This document shows positions 35,034-46,600 of a stretch of 64,000 bases of DNA, in pieces (within the stretch, counting starts at the first letter, position 1; each line of letters begins with the position of its first letter). The notes below the pieces were generated by a model, which searched no databases, had not been told where the DNA came from, and saw only the letters and a program-made list of their open reading frames with translations. The stretch is taken from positions 9,765,304 to 9,829,303 of the forward strand of contig OY992836.1 of NCBI GenBank assembly GCA_963921425.1, read 5' to 3'. The stretch comes from Dryas octopetala. Its lineage: Eukaryota > Streptophyta > Magnoliopsida > Rosales > Rosaceae. Position numbers and translations under genes: made by a program.

Positions 35034-35042
35034 ATATATAAT
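35034..35042 (-). promoter_or_regulatory. TATA box of the MATE gene
   Basis: On the minus strand TTATATATA lies about 126 bp upstream of the ATG, with the CT tract between them. Position and sequence fit a core promoter; the transcription start itself is not visible. Confidence 0.5.
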
Positions 35043-35309
35043 TTCGAGGGCGGCGGGTGAAGTCTGTGTCGGGCTTGGGGCGGGTCCGGGTCGGCTATGA
35101 ATATATTGCTTCACTAGCAGGCAGAGTTTGTACTTTGTACTATGTAGGGGTAAAACTTAAAAGACAAAAAAACTGTACTTACTGATATATATACATATAT
35201 ATATAGTCACTGCTTACGCACCTCATTGTTTTAACAAGAGCCTGCTATTTGCACTCTTTTTTTTTTCACACCTTTTTTGAAGAAAAAAAAAAAAAAAAAC
35301 TCAAGAGAA

Positions 35310-35586
35310 AAGATTACTTTGGCCCTCCCCTCTTTGCCTCTCTTTCACCTTTCATCACCCACACACCCCATCCCCATCTCCCCCCTAACATTCCCATCCC
35401 CATCTTTTTTTTTTTTCTTCTTCACCGTCGAAGCTCACCCTCACCCTTTCTCTTCTTCTTCTTCCCCCACCCCAACCGCCTCCCCTCGAGAGCCCTCCCC
35501 TCCTCTCCTCTCCGACTCCTCTCTCCTTGCCACTTCCCAATCCCTCATCCCCCTCCTCCCCGCATGCACCAGCCACCACCACTTTC

Positions 35587-35644
<58 letters not shown>

Positions 35645-35655
35645 TCCCTCTTTCC
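35310..35655. repeat. Homopyrimidine tract with (TC)26
   Basis: About 340 bp of mostly C and T on the plus strand, ending in an uninterrupted (TC)26 at 35591-35642. Open frames over it are rich in Pro/Ser/Leu on one strand and Arg/Glu on the other; they reflect the strand composition and are not genes. It lies about 400-750 bp upstream of the MATE start. Confidence 0.85.
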
Positions 35656-35868
35656 TCTCACCCAAGTAGACAGCCAAAGGTCCAAAATATTTATAAAAAA
35701 AGGTGTGCTTAATTTGTCCATATGCTCCTTAATTTGAATCTAGATTCTTGGTTTCTATTTTTTCTCTGTTTGTTTTTAATTTACTCAATTGTATATTATA
35801 AATTTAAGTTTGTGAGCAAATTAAACAAATTCATATTATCTATTGAGCATAATTGGTATTATATTTAG

Positions 35869-36417
35869 GGAAAATTTTAACTAAAGGACTCCAAGTATAC
35901 ACCATGTTTCTATTCAACTATTCAAGATATGAATTTTACTTTGAGTCAATTGAGGAATCAAACTTTCATTTTATGTCAAATAAGAACGTACTATTTGCTA
36001 ACAGTGTTACATTTTCCGTCCATTTCAAGGGCAAAATCGTCATTTCTCCCTAATTGCCCTCCATCTCCAATATAGTTGTAAAAAAACAAAAGGATTCAAA
36101 AATCCCTCCCAACACCAACCTACCCGACCCCTCCCTTTCCTTCCATTCCCTTCCCTTCCCTTCCTCATTTCCCTGTTAGGAGGGGTTTCTAAAAAACTTT
36201 TTTTTTTTTAGTTTTTTTACAACTATATTGGAGATGGAGGACAATTGGGGAGAAGTGACGATTTTGCCCTTGAAAGGGACGGAAAATGTAACACTGTTAG
36301 CAAAAAGTCATTAGTTGAAACAAAATGAAAGTTTGAGTTCTCAGTTGATATAAAGTGAACTTTAAATCATGAATATGAACATGAGGTATAATTGGAGTCG
36401 TTTAGCTAAAATTTTCC
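35869..36417. mobile_element. Mutator-type inverted-repeat element 3
   Basis: Arms of more than 200 bp begin GGAAAATTTTAACTAAA (left) and GGAAAATTTTAGCTAAA (right, reversed). They share AACAGTGTTACATTTTCCGT and CATCTCCAATATAGTTGTA. A perfect 10-bp direct repeat TTATATTTAG flanks it at 35859-35868 and 36418-36427 (9-bp duplication plus one chance base, or a 10-bp duplication). The centre is C-rich. No coding frame of interest. Confidence 0.9.
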
Positions 36418-36427
36418 TTATATTTAG

Positions 36428-39045
36428 ATATTTATAGTTTTTGCATTTGCAATGCATGACTAGAATTGAAACAAGTAAAAACAAACATATCAATAATTCA
36501 AATATGAATGGACAATTAAAGTTGTTTGTATCTTGAATCTAACAGTTTTTTTTTTTTTTTTTGGGATATAAAAAGCTTTGTAATGAAAGATTATTCTTAG
36601 ATTTGTAATATAACAGATTTAGGTTTAAAAAGCCAAATTATAACAAGAAAAATAGAAAATCCAGCTTCATAGTCACATGGTTAATTTGTTTTATTTACAA
36701 AGGATATAACATGTCATTTATACAGGCTAAGCTATTGCAGCTTTTTCCTAATTTTTATGAGAAAAGAAAGAAATTCATAGATTTCAACAAAAAAAGAAAA
36801 AAAAAATTCATAGATTAAACAGAATAAATATTCAATACTGGGTTATAACTTATATATATATATATATATATAGAGTCCAATCATCTTGAATAGACAAGAC
36901 ACTGCATATATATATATATATATATATATTTAGCGAGCTCTGAGCAAATCTATATCAGCCATCCTTGTGGTCTATACTGGCATGTCAATTACATATATAT
37001 AAAAAAGTAAATCAATGTAGCCATTGATTAATCATGTGAGCTTTCCTTCACAAAATTAATCACCTTCCATGGAGAGACAATTAATCAACCTCCGGCTGCC
37101 TTTTTCATTTATACATACATCAGCTAAAACCAACGTATGCAAGATCGACTAGTCTCATTCAACAATACCATAAGAAAAAAATTAGTGTTTCTAATCCAAA
37201 ATTAATTGACTATAAAAGGAGAGGTCCAAGATCTTATAACCCTACAAATGTGATATAGAGCACATGTGGCTACTCAGCCTAATACATATAGGTGAATATG
37301 CTTTGATACTATAAAAGAAATCAAAGCATTCAATTCAAAATCAACTGACTATAATTAGGAGAGACACAAAACCGTTAAATGCACTTTTACAAGGTTATAA
37401 ATTTTCAATGTGCAACACACACTCAACATTTTCACACCATAACCTCTGTATATTTATTATCACAATATTTTTTTTTTTGTTTGGGTGTGAGTTGTTAGAT
37501 AACTTAATATGTATTGTTAATTCATTTCTGACAGATAAAATATTTGAGATTTTATATAGCATAAAACTGAGTATCCAATAACTTCAATTATGGGTGAAGA
37601 GAACACGTTTGGCTCATGGCTCATACCACTGTATAGGAATTAATCAAGTGGAGATCATTTCAAGACTTTTGACTTCAAGGTGTCGAAAGCAATATCTCAC
37701 ATTATTGCTCTATGTAAAAGACTACTTTTGAAGAGCAAAATAATAGTTTCTACAAGGAAAATCAAAGCACGACCTACCTTTAAATCTTATTGAATCTCGA
37801 TAAATTAAGAATACAACGAACAAAAGACTTCTAGCGATAATGTTGTTAATTCATGAAGAAAACCAAAAGAACAAGAATAGCATAAAGACAAAATTGTCTA
37901 TTCAACAATGGCCATGGAACCTGGCCAAAAAAAAAAAAAAAACAATGGCCATGGAACAGAAAGTAGGTATGATATTGATATGTACCTTTTCAGTTATTGA
38001 ATTTGGTTATGCATAACTATTTCACCAACCATCCACATGCATGGAAGAATCACATCAGGCCAGCCAGCTAATGTGAGTTTTTCTGAGAATGCTGCTAATG
38101 TGAGTTTATCAAATAAAGAATGCTGCTTGGCTCTTTACATGTAACGAGATATCATTTCTCCTTATCGATAGATTTCAGCCCGATATGGACATGACTCTTT
38201 GCATATAAGGATTCAAAGCATTTTGAATGACTTTTTAATGCCTCATTTTAATTGCCATATATTGCTTCCAATATATCCTTATATGAGTGCATTTAATATG
38301 ATGCCAAAATTGATTGGCCTAGCAGTCCACAGAAACATGTTGTTTGTGAGCCTGAGGTAAGTAACCATCTGTTAGATGAGAATGGAAGCAATTTAATTAT
38401 AATTTTATAAAACATTCTATTCAAGCAATTTAATTATAATTTTATAAAACATAAACTAAAATCCCCTCCTATATTTAAAACTACCTCATATTTCAAATGA
38501 AGTTCATATTTAGCAGAAAAGTAGATAAGTTAATTAATGATCAATTTGTGATACAAGTATGCAATATTGTAGCAACTTTGGGGAGCTCATATGTTTCATC
38601 CATTACATCTACTAGTCTGGAACTATATTATTTCTTGTAATCGTTTTGTGGGTCTTGTTCAGTGTGTTTGGGTAAAGCCCAGTTTTCTCTGAATTGGGCC
38701 TGTATGCCTCATGATGAATGAAAATTGTCAAAACCTGTATCCCATTGCCCAACCGATTAAAATTGAATGTCGGGAATGGAAGTAGGTTTCACCATTTAGC
38801 CCACAAGTCAAACTCGGTATATAGCCGTGGAATTCAGGGCCAAAACTCGATATGCATTACATCTATAAGAGAATATGTGTTATTATGCTGAAAAGAACTG
38901 GACTAGGGATCCGGCCCAGGTCGGCTCAGCTCTAAATCTGATCTCAGCTTAAGGCTCTACATACCCATTCGAGTTCATGGCCATATCCAACCGTGGCATA
39001 CTGATCCATGGATCTGGCTCAGGTCTACCCAAATTTATATTATAA
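36428..39045. other. Intergenic with local duplications, no gene seen
   Basis: TA microsatellites at about 36850-36872 and 36906-36930. ACAATGGCCATGGAAC is duplicated on both sides of an A run near 37910-37965. GCAATTTAATTATAATTTTATAAAACAT is present twice in tandem at about 38390-38452, and the sequence after it resembles the 3' flank of the MATE gene. No coding remnant of a transporter was recognised. Confidence 0.55.
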
Positions 39046-39390
39046 GTCAAATTGCATTTTTGGTCCATGTAATTACAATTATTTTTTACTTTCGTTCTTT
39101 AGTTTTAATTTCAATCATAAAGATAGCAATTAAGTCCAAAATGTTCACATTGTCTATTGACAAAAATCCAACATGACACGCACATTAACTCTAATTATTC
39201 AAGATAAAAATGTCCAAAATACTCATATACAAGTCAAATAGGTGCTTACCACGTTGAATTACTATCTTCAAAGTAAACTGTATTAAAATTTTTGGACTTG
39301 TTATGAAAGTACATGACTAACTCAAAATTGAAACTATAGAATGAAAATGAAAAATGACTAAAATTACATGGACCAAAAGTGTCATTTAGC
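39046..39390. mobile_element. MITE-like element with TTTTTGGTCCATGTAATT arms
   Basis: The left arm (about 39046-39112) and the reversed right arm (about 39300-39390) share TTTTGGTCCATGTAATT, then TTACTTTCGTTCTTTAGTTT / TTCATTTTCATTCTATAGTTT. Flanks are only partly alike, so no target duplication is claimed. Non-coding, about 345 bp. Confidence 0.65.
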
Positions 39391-39465
39391 TCTATATCTA
39401 ATATGTGTAATAAATTACATAAAATGCTATTGAAGAAAAACACATGTCAAGAAGAAAGAAAACAT

Positions 39466-39796
39466 TTAAAAACCAAAAACATGATGGTGAGAATGTGATA
39501 AGCCATGTGCCATGGCCCATAAGACGTGGATATGGAATCTCCTGGCAAAAGGATATCTCACTATCTCTACTTCCACATCAAAGGCATTTTGCTTCATCAT
39601 AGAACAGATCCAATCAAGTACTAAACCTTTATCTATCATTTTTAAGGCAACGCTCAACAATGACACCAATATCATACTTCTTTCGTCCTCAGCTGGTAGT
39701 TCACAAGAGAAAAACTTCTCTAACACATATATGACTGATTTGGTATCTCAACCCAATAATATAATGACACATATAATTTTATATTTTATTACATAA
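39466..39796. other. Unidentified block open on both strands
   Basis: An 86-codon frame on the minus strand (39466-39726) and a 94-codon frame on the plus strand (39512-39796) overlap here. Composition is more balanced than the surroundings. Neither translation matches a family I recognise, and no promoter or splice context was found. It may be an exon relic or part of an element. Confidence 0.3.
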
Positions 39797-40577
39797 ATTT
39801 TTTTTCAATTTCAAGATAAAACATATCTCATAAAATGCTAAGTCAACTCCTATTCCTATTATAAATAAGTTTTTTCCAATTCACAAAGAGTCGGTAATTT
39901 AAGTATAATTTCTTATTACTGTTTTTTACTGAATATTTGTACGGTTTAAAATTTAAACTAAAATAGATAAATTAAAAATTAAATTACTTTAAAGTCCATT
40001 CTTAATGATAAACAAACTCACCTAAAAAGTTACAATGATAAATAGGTCCACTCTGTACAAATAAAGCCCACGTTATGTTTTTTTCGTGTTTTTTGCACTA
40101 AGCGCTCGGTGGGGTTTTTTTTTTTTTTTTTTAACTGGGCAAAGTGCCACTGTCAAACGGTGGCAATTAATAACAGTAACACATGTGTTTTTTGCAATTC
40201 AAATTGCTACTGTGGCACAGTGGCAATTCCGTGACTTCCGTGTCGCGCACTTCTCATTAAAGTTGAGCGGGCTGAGATTATTTATCGAAATCGTCTATAT
40301 TTTAGGGCATCATTCAAACTTTTAAAAAATTAGCCAAATAAAAAACTGTTTAGCCAATTTATTAGTGTCAATATCATTTCAATTTTATCTAACGGACTGT
40401 ATTTGTGTGTATAGTTTATATGACCAAACATTACCGATTTAGCTGATTTTTTACAGAAACAATCTTTGAGGAGAGACCTAAAAAATGGATGGTTCTGATA
40501 ATTAAACTTCATTGATTGGTAGTACCCATAAAGAATGTTCTTACTTTTCTGAAAGTAATAACTTCCTCACTTGAAAG
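39797..40577. other. Intergenic, foldback-family remnant
   Basis: No gene. The stretch 40360-40505 contains GATTTTTTACAGAAA..ATCTTT and a CTAAAAAATGGATGGTTCTGAT segment like the arm of the 3464-3891 element. A 79-codon frame at 40086-40325 is spurious, opening on a T run. Confidence 0.45.
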
Positions 40578-41574
40578 GTTCATGTATCAAACAACTTGGT
40601 GATCAAGAAAACCCTAGCTAGCTGCCAGAGAAAGAAAACCTATGTTCTCTCTCCTTCATACATCAGCAAGCTTCTATGAGGGAGATGGGTGCTCCTCCGT
40701 CCCTCTCCCTCCTACCCTTTCCCTTTCTCCTCTTCTTTTCCACCCGTAATGGGTGTTCCTTCCCTGAGCTCTGTCTCAGCTACTCTCCCTTTAATGAGAG
40801 CACATCCCCCTTCAATAGGAGCTCATCTCCCTTCCATGAGAGCTTTTCTCCCTTCCATGGAAGCTAATTTACCCTTTACCTTTTCTCTTTTATCTCCTAA
40901 TACTTTCTCCTGCTACCCTCAATTTGAAACCCTAGATTTCCATGCCTACACCTTCATCCCTCTCTCTCCTCCTCAATACCTCACCTCCATTACCACTTTC
41001 TCCTTCAACCATCTCACTCCTCAAACCCCAAATCTGAATGGGCCTTCCTCCTGTCTTACCCGCCTTTCCGACGAGTTGTCTCAATGGGTGTCGTGCGGTA
41101 CGTCCCCGTCACCCCATTACATACCCATCTCTCTATGTTGCTCCATTTTGCAGTGGCCATGTTTGCCATTCTGGAAGGTGATGTTTGGATCTTGGTGTTT
41201 GCTTAGTGAGTTTCGGTTTGGGCTTTGCGCTTTTGTCGGGGTTTATGTTTGGGTTTTGGATGCTATTTTTGTTGTTGGAGTGCACGTGTGGTTGTGGCTC
41301 ATCTCGCAGTGAACCCTCGTGGTTGGTGACAGAGTTCTGTCTTGGAGGAGCATCCAGTCTTGGCGGCGGCTGCTCCTCCCTGCTTCAGGATTAGGGTTAT
41401 TGTTTTTCTTTTCTTTCCTATCTATAAGCTCAGCCTGCACCTTCTCTTCTTGAGTTGGGCTGCAGATTTGGGCTGTTTTCTCTTGTTTTTTCTTTGAGCC
41501 TTGCCCTTTTGTTGTATTTTCCTGGCTTGGTGCCTCTTTAATGAATCTCTTTAGACCCAAAAAAAAAAAAAATT
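40578..41574 (+). mobile_element. Poly(A)-tailed non-LTR retroposon, probably LINE-derived
   Basis: About 1.0 kb, ending CTCTTTAATGAATCTCTTTAGACCC plus 14 A. The direct repeat ACTTGAAAG flanks it (40569-40577 and 41575-41583), extendable to 11 bp with one mismatch. The 3' end resembles that of retroposon D (ATGAATTTCTTTCAGAC-A16). A 207-codon plus-strand frame from 40689 has a non-ATG first codon and is Pro/Ser-rich with repeated PSMRAHLPS-type phrases. No RT or endonuclease motif is present, so it is either a truncated LINE or a retroposed transcript. Confidence 0.7.
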
Positions 41575-41875
41575 ACTTGAAAGCTTCCTCTAGTTATGAT
41601 ACATAGTTAAGATGCATTTGAAATTTGAAAACGGCCCATGGCCACTTAAACATTATTATTCATCCAAATGTTACATCATGATGTAAGGTAGGGAGAAGCC
41701 AAGCCGACCTCTCCTATAGCCAAACCACAAGTTCATGACATTCTAATTAAATTGTAGGTAAGGTGCTACCTTATGCGCAACACTTTTACATACCCGAGGC
41801 TGAAAACAAATAGAGAAAGAGAGAAATAAAGACGCATTAATGATTGAGTCTCTACCAGCAAAGCACCATAGCAAG

Positions 41876-42073
41876 CACTACAAGAAATGTGAGCAAAACA
41901 CACCCCTCATTGGTGGCACAAAATGGGGTGGTAATTGGAAACTTTAGTCCCTATTGTCCAATTGACACATATTTTTATTAAAATCGAAGCACTTCAGTTC
42001 TTATTGCCTAATTGTCACCTCATTCTATGCCACTAATATATGAGGGTGTGTTTTACTCACATTTCTTGTAGTG
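41876..42073. mobile_element. CACTA (En/Spm-type) micro-element, 198 bp
   Basis: Ends CACTACAAGAAATGTGAGC and, reversed, CACTACAAGAAATGTGAGT; inverted arms continue through AAAACACACCC. A 3-bp target duplication AAG flanks it (41873-41875 and 42074-42076). CACTACAAGAAA is the classical terminus of plant CACTA transposons. Far too short to encode a transposase. Confidence 0.92.
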
Positions 42074-42076
42074 AAG

Positions 42077-43074
42077 ATAAGCACTAGCTCTCCCTCACGA
42101 TTCATGAACCGCCTCAGAAGAATCACTTTCAACTTGTATTCGTAAGCAACAAGAATCACTAGCTGTCCCTATACAAGACTAATTCATGACAAATAACATC
42201 AAGAAGCTGGAAGCAACTCATTCGAAGGTGTACCCTTCCACAAAACTGAAGGGATTTTACATGTAAGGATTTTAATTAATTTCATAACAAGGGATTTTAA
42301 TTAGTGTTTATAAACATTAAATATATTGTATGAAAATTTCAAATGATTCATTGTATTTACTCATTTCATATTGAAACATGTTATATTATAAGTAAGCATT
42401 TCTCATACATTGTATCTAGTAAGATTTGAAGTTGGGATCTCCTCATCTAAATAAAGTGGAGAGAAATATTATAACTAAATAAATAGCTAATAGTTCATTT
42501 GTTTTGATAATCTTTCATCCAAATGGACTACACATGGGTGAAACTCTATGGAATCACAGAAAAGAAAGTTTAATGGAGCACTTTCAAGAGTGGTGGCAAC
42601 TTTTAAATGGTTGGGTCAACGTCAAGGCTTGAAAGTATACTAGACAAATTAAGGGTTCGAATTCAATCCTTTTAGCAATGGAGAGATTAATTAAAGAACA
42701 TTAACGTAAAAAATAGAGAGATTAGATTTGAGAAGAAAAAGAATGACAAACTGTTTTATTCAACTAATTATAGAAGATGTACATAGACGACTCATCTACA
42801 AATGGGTGCACGTGTCGAACTCCGAAACAATATGAATCACCAAATAATTAACAACTAATCACATCATCATCATCATCATCATCATAATCACCGCCCAATC
42901 CAAGTCCTCCATGAGTCAAAACTCAAACCCAATCATATAGAATCAAAGAAAACACAGCAAAAACAATAAAATAAAAAAAGAAACAACAGAATTAATTAAA
43001 GAGAATAGATCCATCTCGTCCGTCCATCAAAATCCAGATCTAGAGCCACCGAGTCTCCACGTGGACGAATGAAT
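42077..43074. other. 3' flank of the arabinogalactan gene, no other gene
   Basis: A TTTATT at 42755-42760 reads AATAAA on the minus strand, 315 bp beyond the AGP stop. A (CAT)n run lies at about 42860-42882. A tRNA-B-box-like GGTTCGAATTC at about 42652 has no supporting tRNA fold. Confidence 0.45.
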
Positions 43075-43497
43075 CTACGCCAACACGACAGCGAAGAAAG
43101 CTCCAGCGAGAGCGGTTCCAGCAATAGCAACCCGGCTGAAGCTGACGGCAGCACTTGGGGTATCAGATGAGGGTGGCTCCGAGGTGCTGGGTGTGGGTGT
43201 GGGTGTGGGTGCGGGTAGTGACCCAGGTGTGGGTGCGGGTGGTGACCCGGTGGGTGACTCGGTCGGTGAGGACCCGGGTGCGGCTGAGGTGGTAGGGCTG
43301 GGAGTGGGGGCAGGTGTTGGGGCAGTGGTTGGTGATGGGACGGGCGCACTGGTGGTTGGGGCCGGTGTTGGTGTGGCGGTGGGTGGTGAGGCTGTGGGTA
43401 CTGGTGCGGCTTTAGGCGCGGCGCCTGGTGCTTGGGCCATGCATGAGACGGCCAACAGGCCCAAAATCAACAACACTTGGAGTCTAGCAAAACCCAT
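43075..43497 (-). CDS. Classical arabinogalactan protein, GPI-anchored
   Basis: Cell-surface proteoglycan core of 140 residues, single exon. The start is the ATG at 43495-43497; the in-frame GTG two codons upstream is not used. Signal peptide about 1-21 (hydrophobic LQVLLILGLLAVS, cleavage likely A21-Q22, leaving the typical Gln N-terminus). Residues 22-115 are Pro/Ala/Ser/Thr-rich with dispersed AP, SP, TP and PTPTP motifs, the sites for prolyl hydroxylation and type II arabinogalactan. The C-terminal segment (about 116-140) ends in a hydrophobic AIAGTALAGAFFAVVLA tail, a GPI-anchor signal. Composition and layout are those of classical AGPs, which act in cell-wall signalling, growth and pollen biology; the specific member cannot be assigned. 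A GA run and a TATA-like site lie upstream. Confidence 0.93.
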   Translation of the reverse strand: MGFARLQVLLILGLLAVSCMAQAPGAAPKAAPVPTASPPTATPTPAPTTSAPVPSPTTAPTPAPTPSPTTSAAPGSSPTESPTGSPPAPTPGSLPAPTPTPTPSTSEPPSSDTPSAAVSFSRVAIAGTALAGAFFAVVLA

Positions 43498-43515
43498 CTT
43501 CACAAAAAGTAATCT

Positions 43516-43539
43516 GAGAGAGAGAGAGAGAGAGAGAGG
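43516..43539. repeat. (GA)n in the AGP 5' leader
   Basis: A GA run about 20-40 bp upstream of the AGP start, CT on the transcript strand. A second GA-rich stretch follows at about 43570-43600. Confidence 0.8.
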
Positions 43540-43631
43540 TTGATGCCTTGATGGGTTTCAAAAAGACAGGAGGGAGGGAGAGAGAGAGTTTGAGAGTTTG
43601 AGAGCGAGTGAGATGAAGGGTTTCAAGAGGA

Positions 43632-43642
43632 GAATATAAAAA
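43632..43642 (-). promoter_or_regulatory. TATA-like site of the AGP gene
   Basis: On the minus strand TTTTTATATTC lies about 140 bp upstream of the start codon, upstream of the GA/CT leader. Weak match, placed by position. Confidence 0.4.
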
Positions 43643-46600
43643 GTGGAGGGTTATGAGGGACAGGGGTTATATGAATTATATATATACAGGGATGTTATAC
43701 AATTATCAGTATATATGCATATGCCATATGCACCCACCATGTATAACATAATGTGGTTAAGCCAGCGAGGGCGGTGTGAATAATTGGTCAGCCTTTCTCA
43801 CTCTTCCTTTCTTTGAACTTTCTTTAAGGATCAGATACGGTCAAGAACCACCTAATAATCCAACATAAATCTTTACATTTCGACGCGTGTCTTAATTGGG
43901 GTCCTATTCGTAATTTGATTACAGTGTTATAAACATGATTTTGTGGGCTGGAGGACAGGTCACATGTGTTGGGTTTGCTCAAGGTTAGTAAAATGTCTAT
44001 TTCGACCACACCAAATCACCAATTGTGAGCTTCGCGCATTCACATTTTGGGAATACAATATTGCGGACCTTAGCTTTTAACACTCTGTATTAATGTATTC
44101 ACTATTCAGCGTTCCAGTGTTTTCCTTTTCAACAACTCCAAAACGTGGTCGGTGCTTTTACCGAAATGACCCTTTGACTCATTATACGTACGTAAGTAAC
44201 GTAACTACATCCGTGCTTACAATGTAATGTTCAACATCATCATCATCATCATCATGTTAACTGCTAACATATAAAACACAACATGTCATGCAGTCATGCT
44301 GACGGTAAAATGAGACATAGAAAATAATTGTAAAAAATAAAATAAGACAAATAAATATCTATATGGTAAAATGAGAATCATCTAAAACTATAGGTGATAA
44401 AAATACAATTAAGTCTTCTAATAGAGATGTGATTTAGAATATGTATTATACCATAACCATGATTAAAATTTACCATAAACCACCTAACATTAATTGTACA
44501 CGTGGTGAATATATTCATTTTTGTTCAGCATAGTGAGCATTACCACCACCCATTTGTATTTGTAGTGAGCAAAAATAATCTCCGTGGTGAATACCCATGA
44601 GGTGATCAAAATGGTCTAATAAAAAATTGGAATACGGTGTCGGTCTATTGTCATTCGGTTGAAGACTTTTGTTGTATGCAAGAGGCTTCCTTCTGTTTAA
44701 TTTAATTTTTGGTTTATGTGAGCTGTGTGATTAGCCGGTCTGTGGGATAATTATTGATAAGAAATGGATATAATAAATATTGTTTTTTTCAGGGTATATA
44801 ATATTTTTTAATAATGTTACCGTTGATGCGTTGCAAATGGAAAACAACTAACATGTTCCTTTCAACCATCAAAAATAAAAAATTCATTGGCCTCCACACT
44901 TTTCTTGTCCTTTTGTCGTCCTTTGACTTCGAGCATGGAAGATTGGGAAGAAATACGGGCAAATTAGTTCAAACTTCAATTGAAAACAAAAGACAAATGT
45001 TGAAACTTCAGCTGTTAATAAATATACTAACAATTAAATAATGTGATTATAAATATAATAAAAGATTAGAAAATTAGGATTAAATACCAAATATCATTAG
45101 TTTTTTAACAAAGTAGCAAGATACTAATTTTTTTTAGTTTAGGTACTAACCTAGAGTAAAACATTTTGAATTAAGTCACAAATCAATTTGTTATACAGTT
45201 GTGACTGTCGAACAGTTACAGTTGTAATTGTCGAACAATCACAGTTGTGACTATTTAAAATTTATAAAAAATCAAAAATTTTAAAGGTTTCATACTTTTG
45301 ATTTAGATTTGGAGGATAAAGTCATATAACCCAAAGACTAAATATTAAAGTTTAAGCCTTACAAATATTGAAAAAACAATAAATCAATAAAAAAGTTATG
45401 ACTGTTAAACAGTCACAGTTCGATATAACCATGTTTTTTAAAGTTGGTACATAAACTGAAATTTAGTACCTAAAGTAAAATAACATAAATGTTTTAGTAG
45501 TTGAAATAAAAAAACATTATAATTTGGTACCTAAAGTTAATGGACCTATAAAAAATTGTGTATTGATGTAGTACGTGTTTATATTCAAAACTACATCATT
45601 CGTTTCCTTCTTAATTTATAACTTGTCTAAAACTATATCGTTTCAAAATTTCATCTAATTATTTATTTAATATGAATCAACAAACCTAAACCCAAAATGT
45701 CTAACAAATTCAAAAGTAGGCGTTTTGGACATGGGAACAATATCATCAAGAAAAACATCACGAGAGGCTTGTAAGGCCATGGTAGTCATTCTATATATGT
45801 GGAGCAGAGCATGTTACTAGGTGCTTGTATGGTGGCCTATCATGGGGTCCAGTCGAGTTGAATTGATTTGGTCTTATTTTATTTGGAAACTTACAAGCAT
45901 ATGTTACTTGTATGATGAATAGGAGCTGGCAGAAGCTGGCAGGAAAGAGATGGATGTTCATGTGCACCCCTACATGATTATTGGTGAGAAAAAGAAGAGG
46001 GCCTTAGTTAATGTTATATATTTTTCTTAATGATCAAAAACAATTTGGAGATAATGCCTCTCTCATCTGTGATTCTGTGAATTAATCAAACAATCAAAGA
46101 TGTATTGTGGGAATTGATGTGGCGCCAAAGATGTCCCAATCCAACATAAAAAGGCCGGCTTGATGCCTTTCTCCCATTTGAAGTGGAAACATTCCCAACT
46201 ACTGTTAGACTTAGTAAATTGGATTCCAAATTCAGTGATTAGGAATTAGTCTTTTCGTCCTCAACAGATCACCCACCAAAAATAATTCTTAATTGGTTTT
46301 TTAATGAAATTTTTAGTAATGGTTACACATGCTGAATGATTGGGCAATCTGAACTCAAATATTTCCTCTCTATAACCACCTCTTTATTTGTTCTTTAAAA
46401 AGGTCGATTCCTTGTAAAGTTCATTCATTTTTTAGACAAAAATTTTAATTATTTGCACTTTAAATAAGTTTTTTTTTTGTCTCCCTAATTTAATACATAC
46501 AAAAAGTAACTTAAAATATAAAGAATGGACTAACTAATTGTTGTTCTAGACGTAGTTTTCCGCTACATTCTTAGACGGAATAATGTTAATGATTGTAACT

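Noticed and set aside
35249..35737. 162-codon Pro/Ser-rich frame, wall-protein-like at first sight
   Set aside because: No signal peptide, no ordered Ser-Pro motifs; composition explained by the homopyrimidine tract, and it runs through (TC)26.
42600..42680. SINE suggested by GGTTCGAATTC
   Set aside because: No clear A-box, tail or target duplication.
43498..43503. GTG start two codons upstream for the AGP
   Set aside because: The ATG at 43495-43497 leads straight into a standard signal peptide; plant genes rarely start at GTG.
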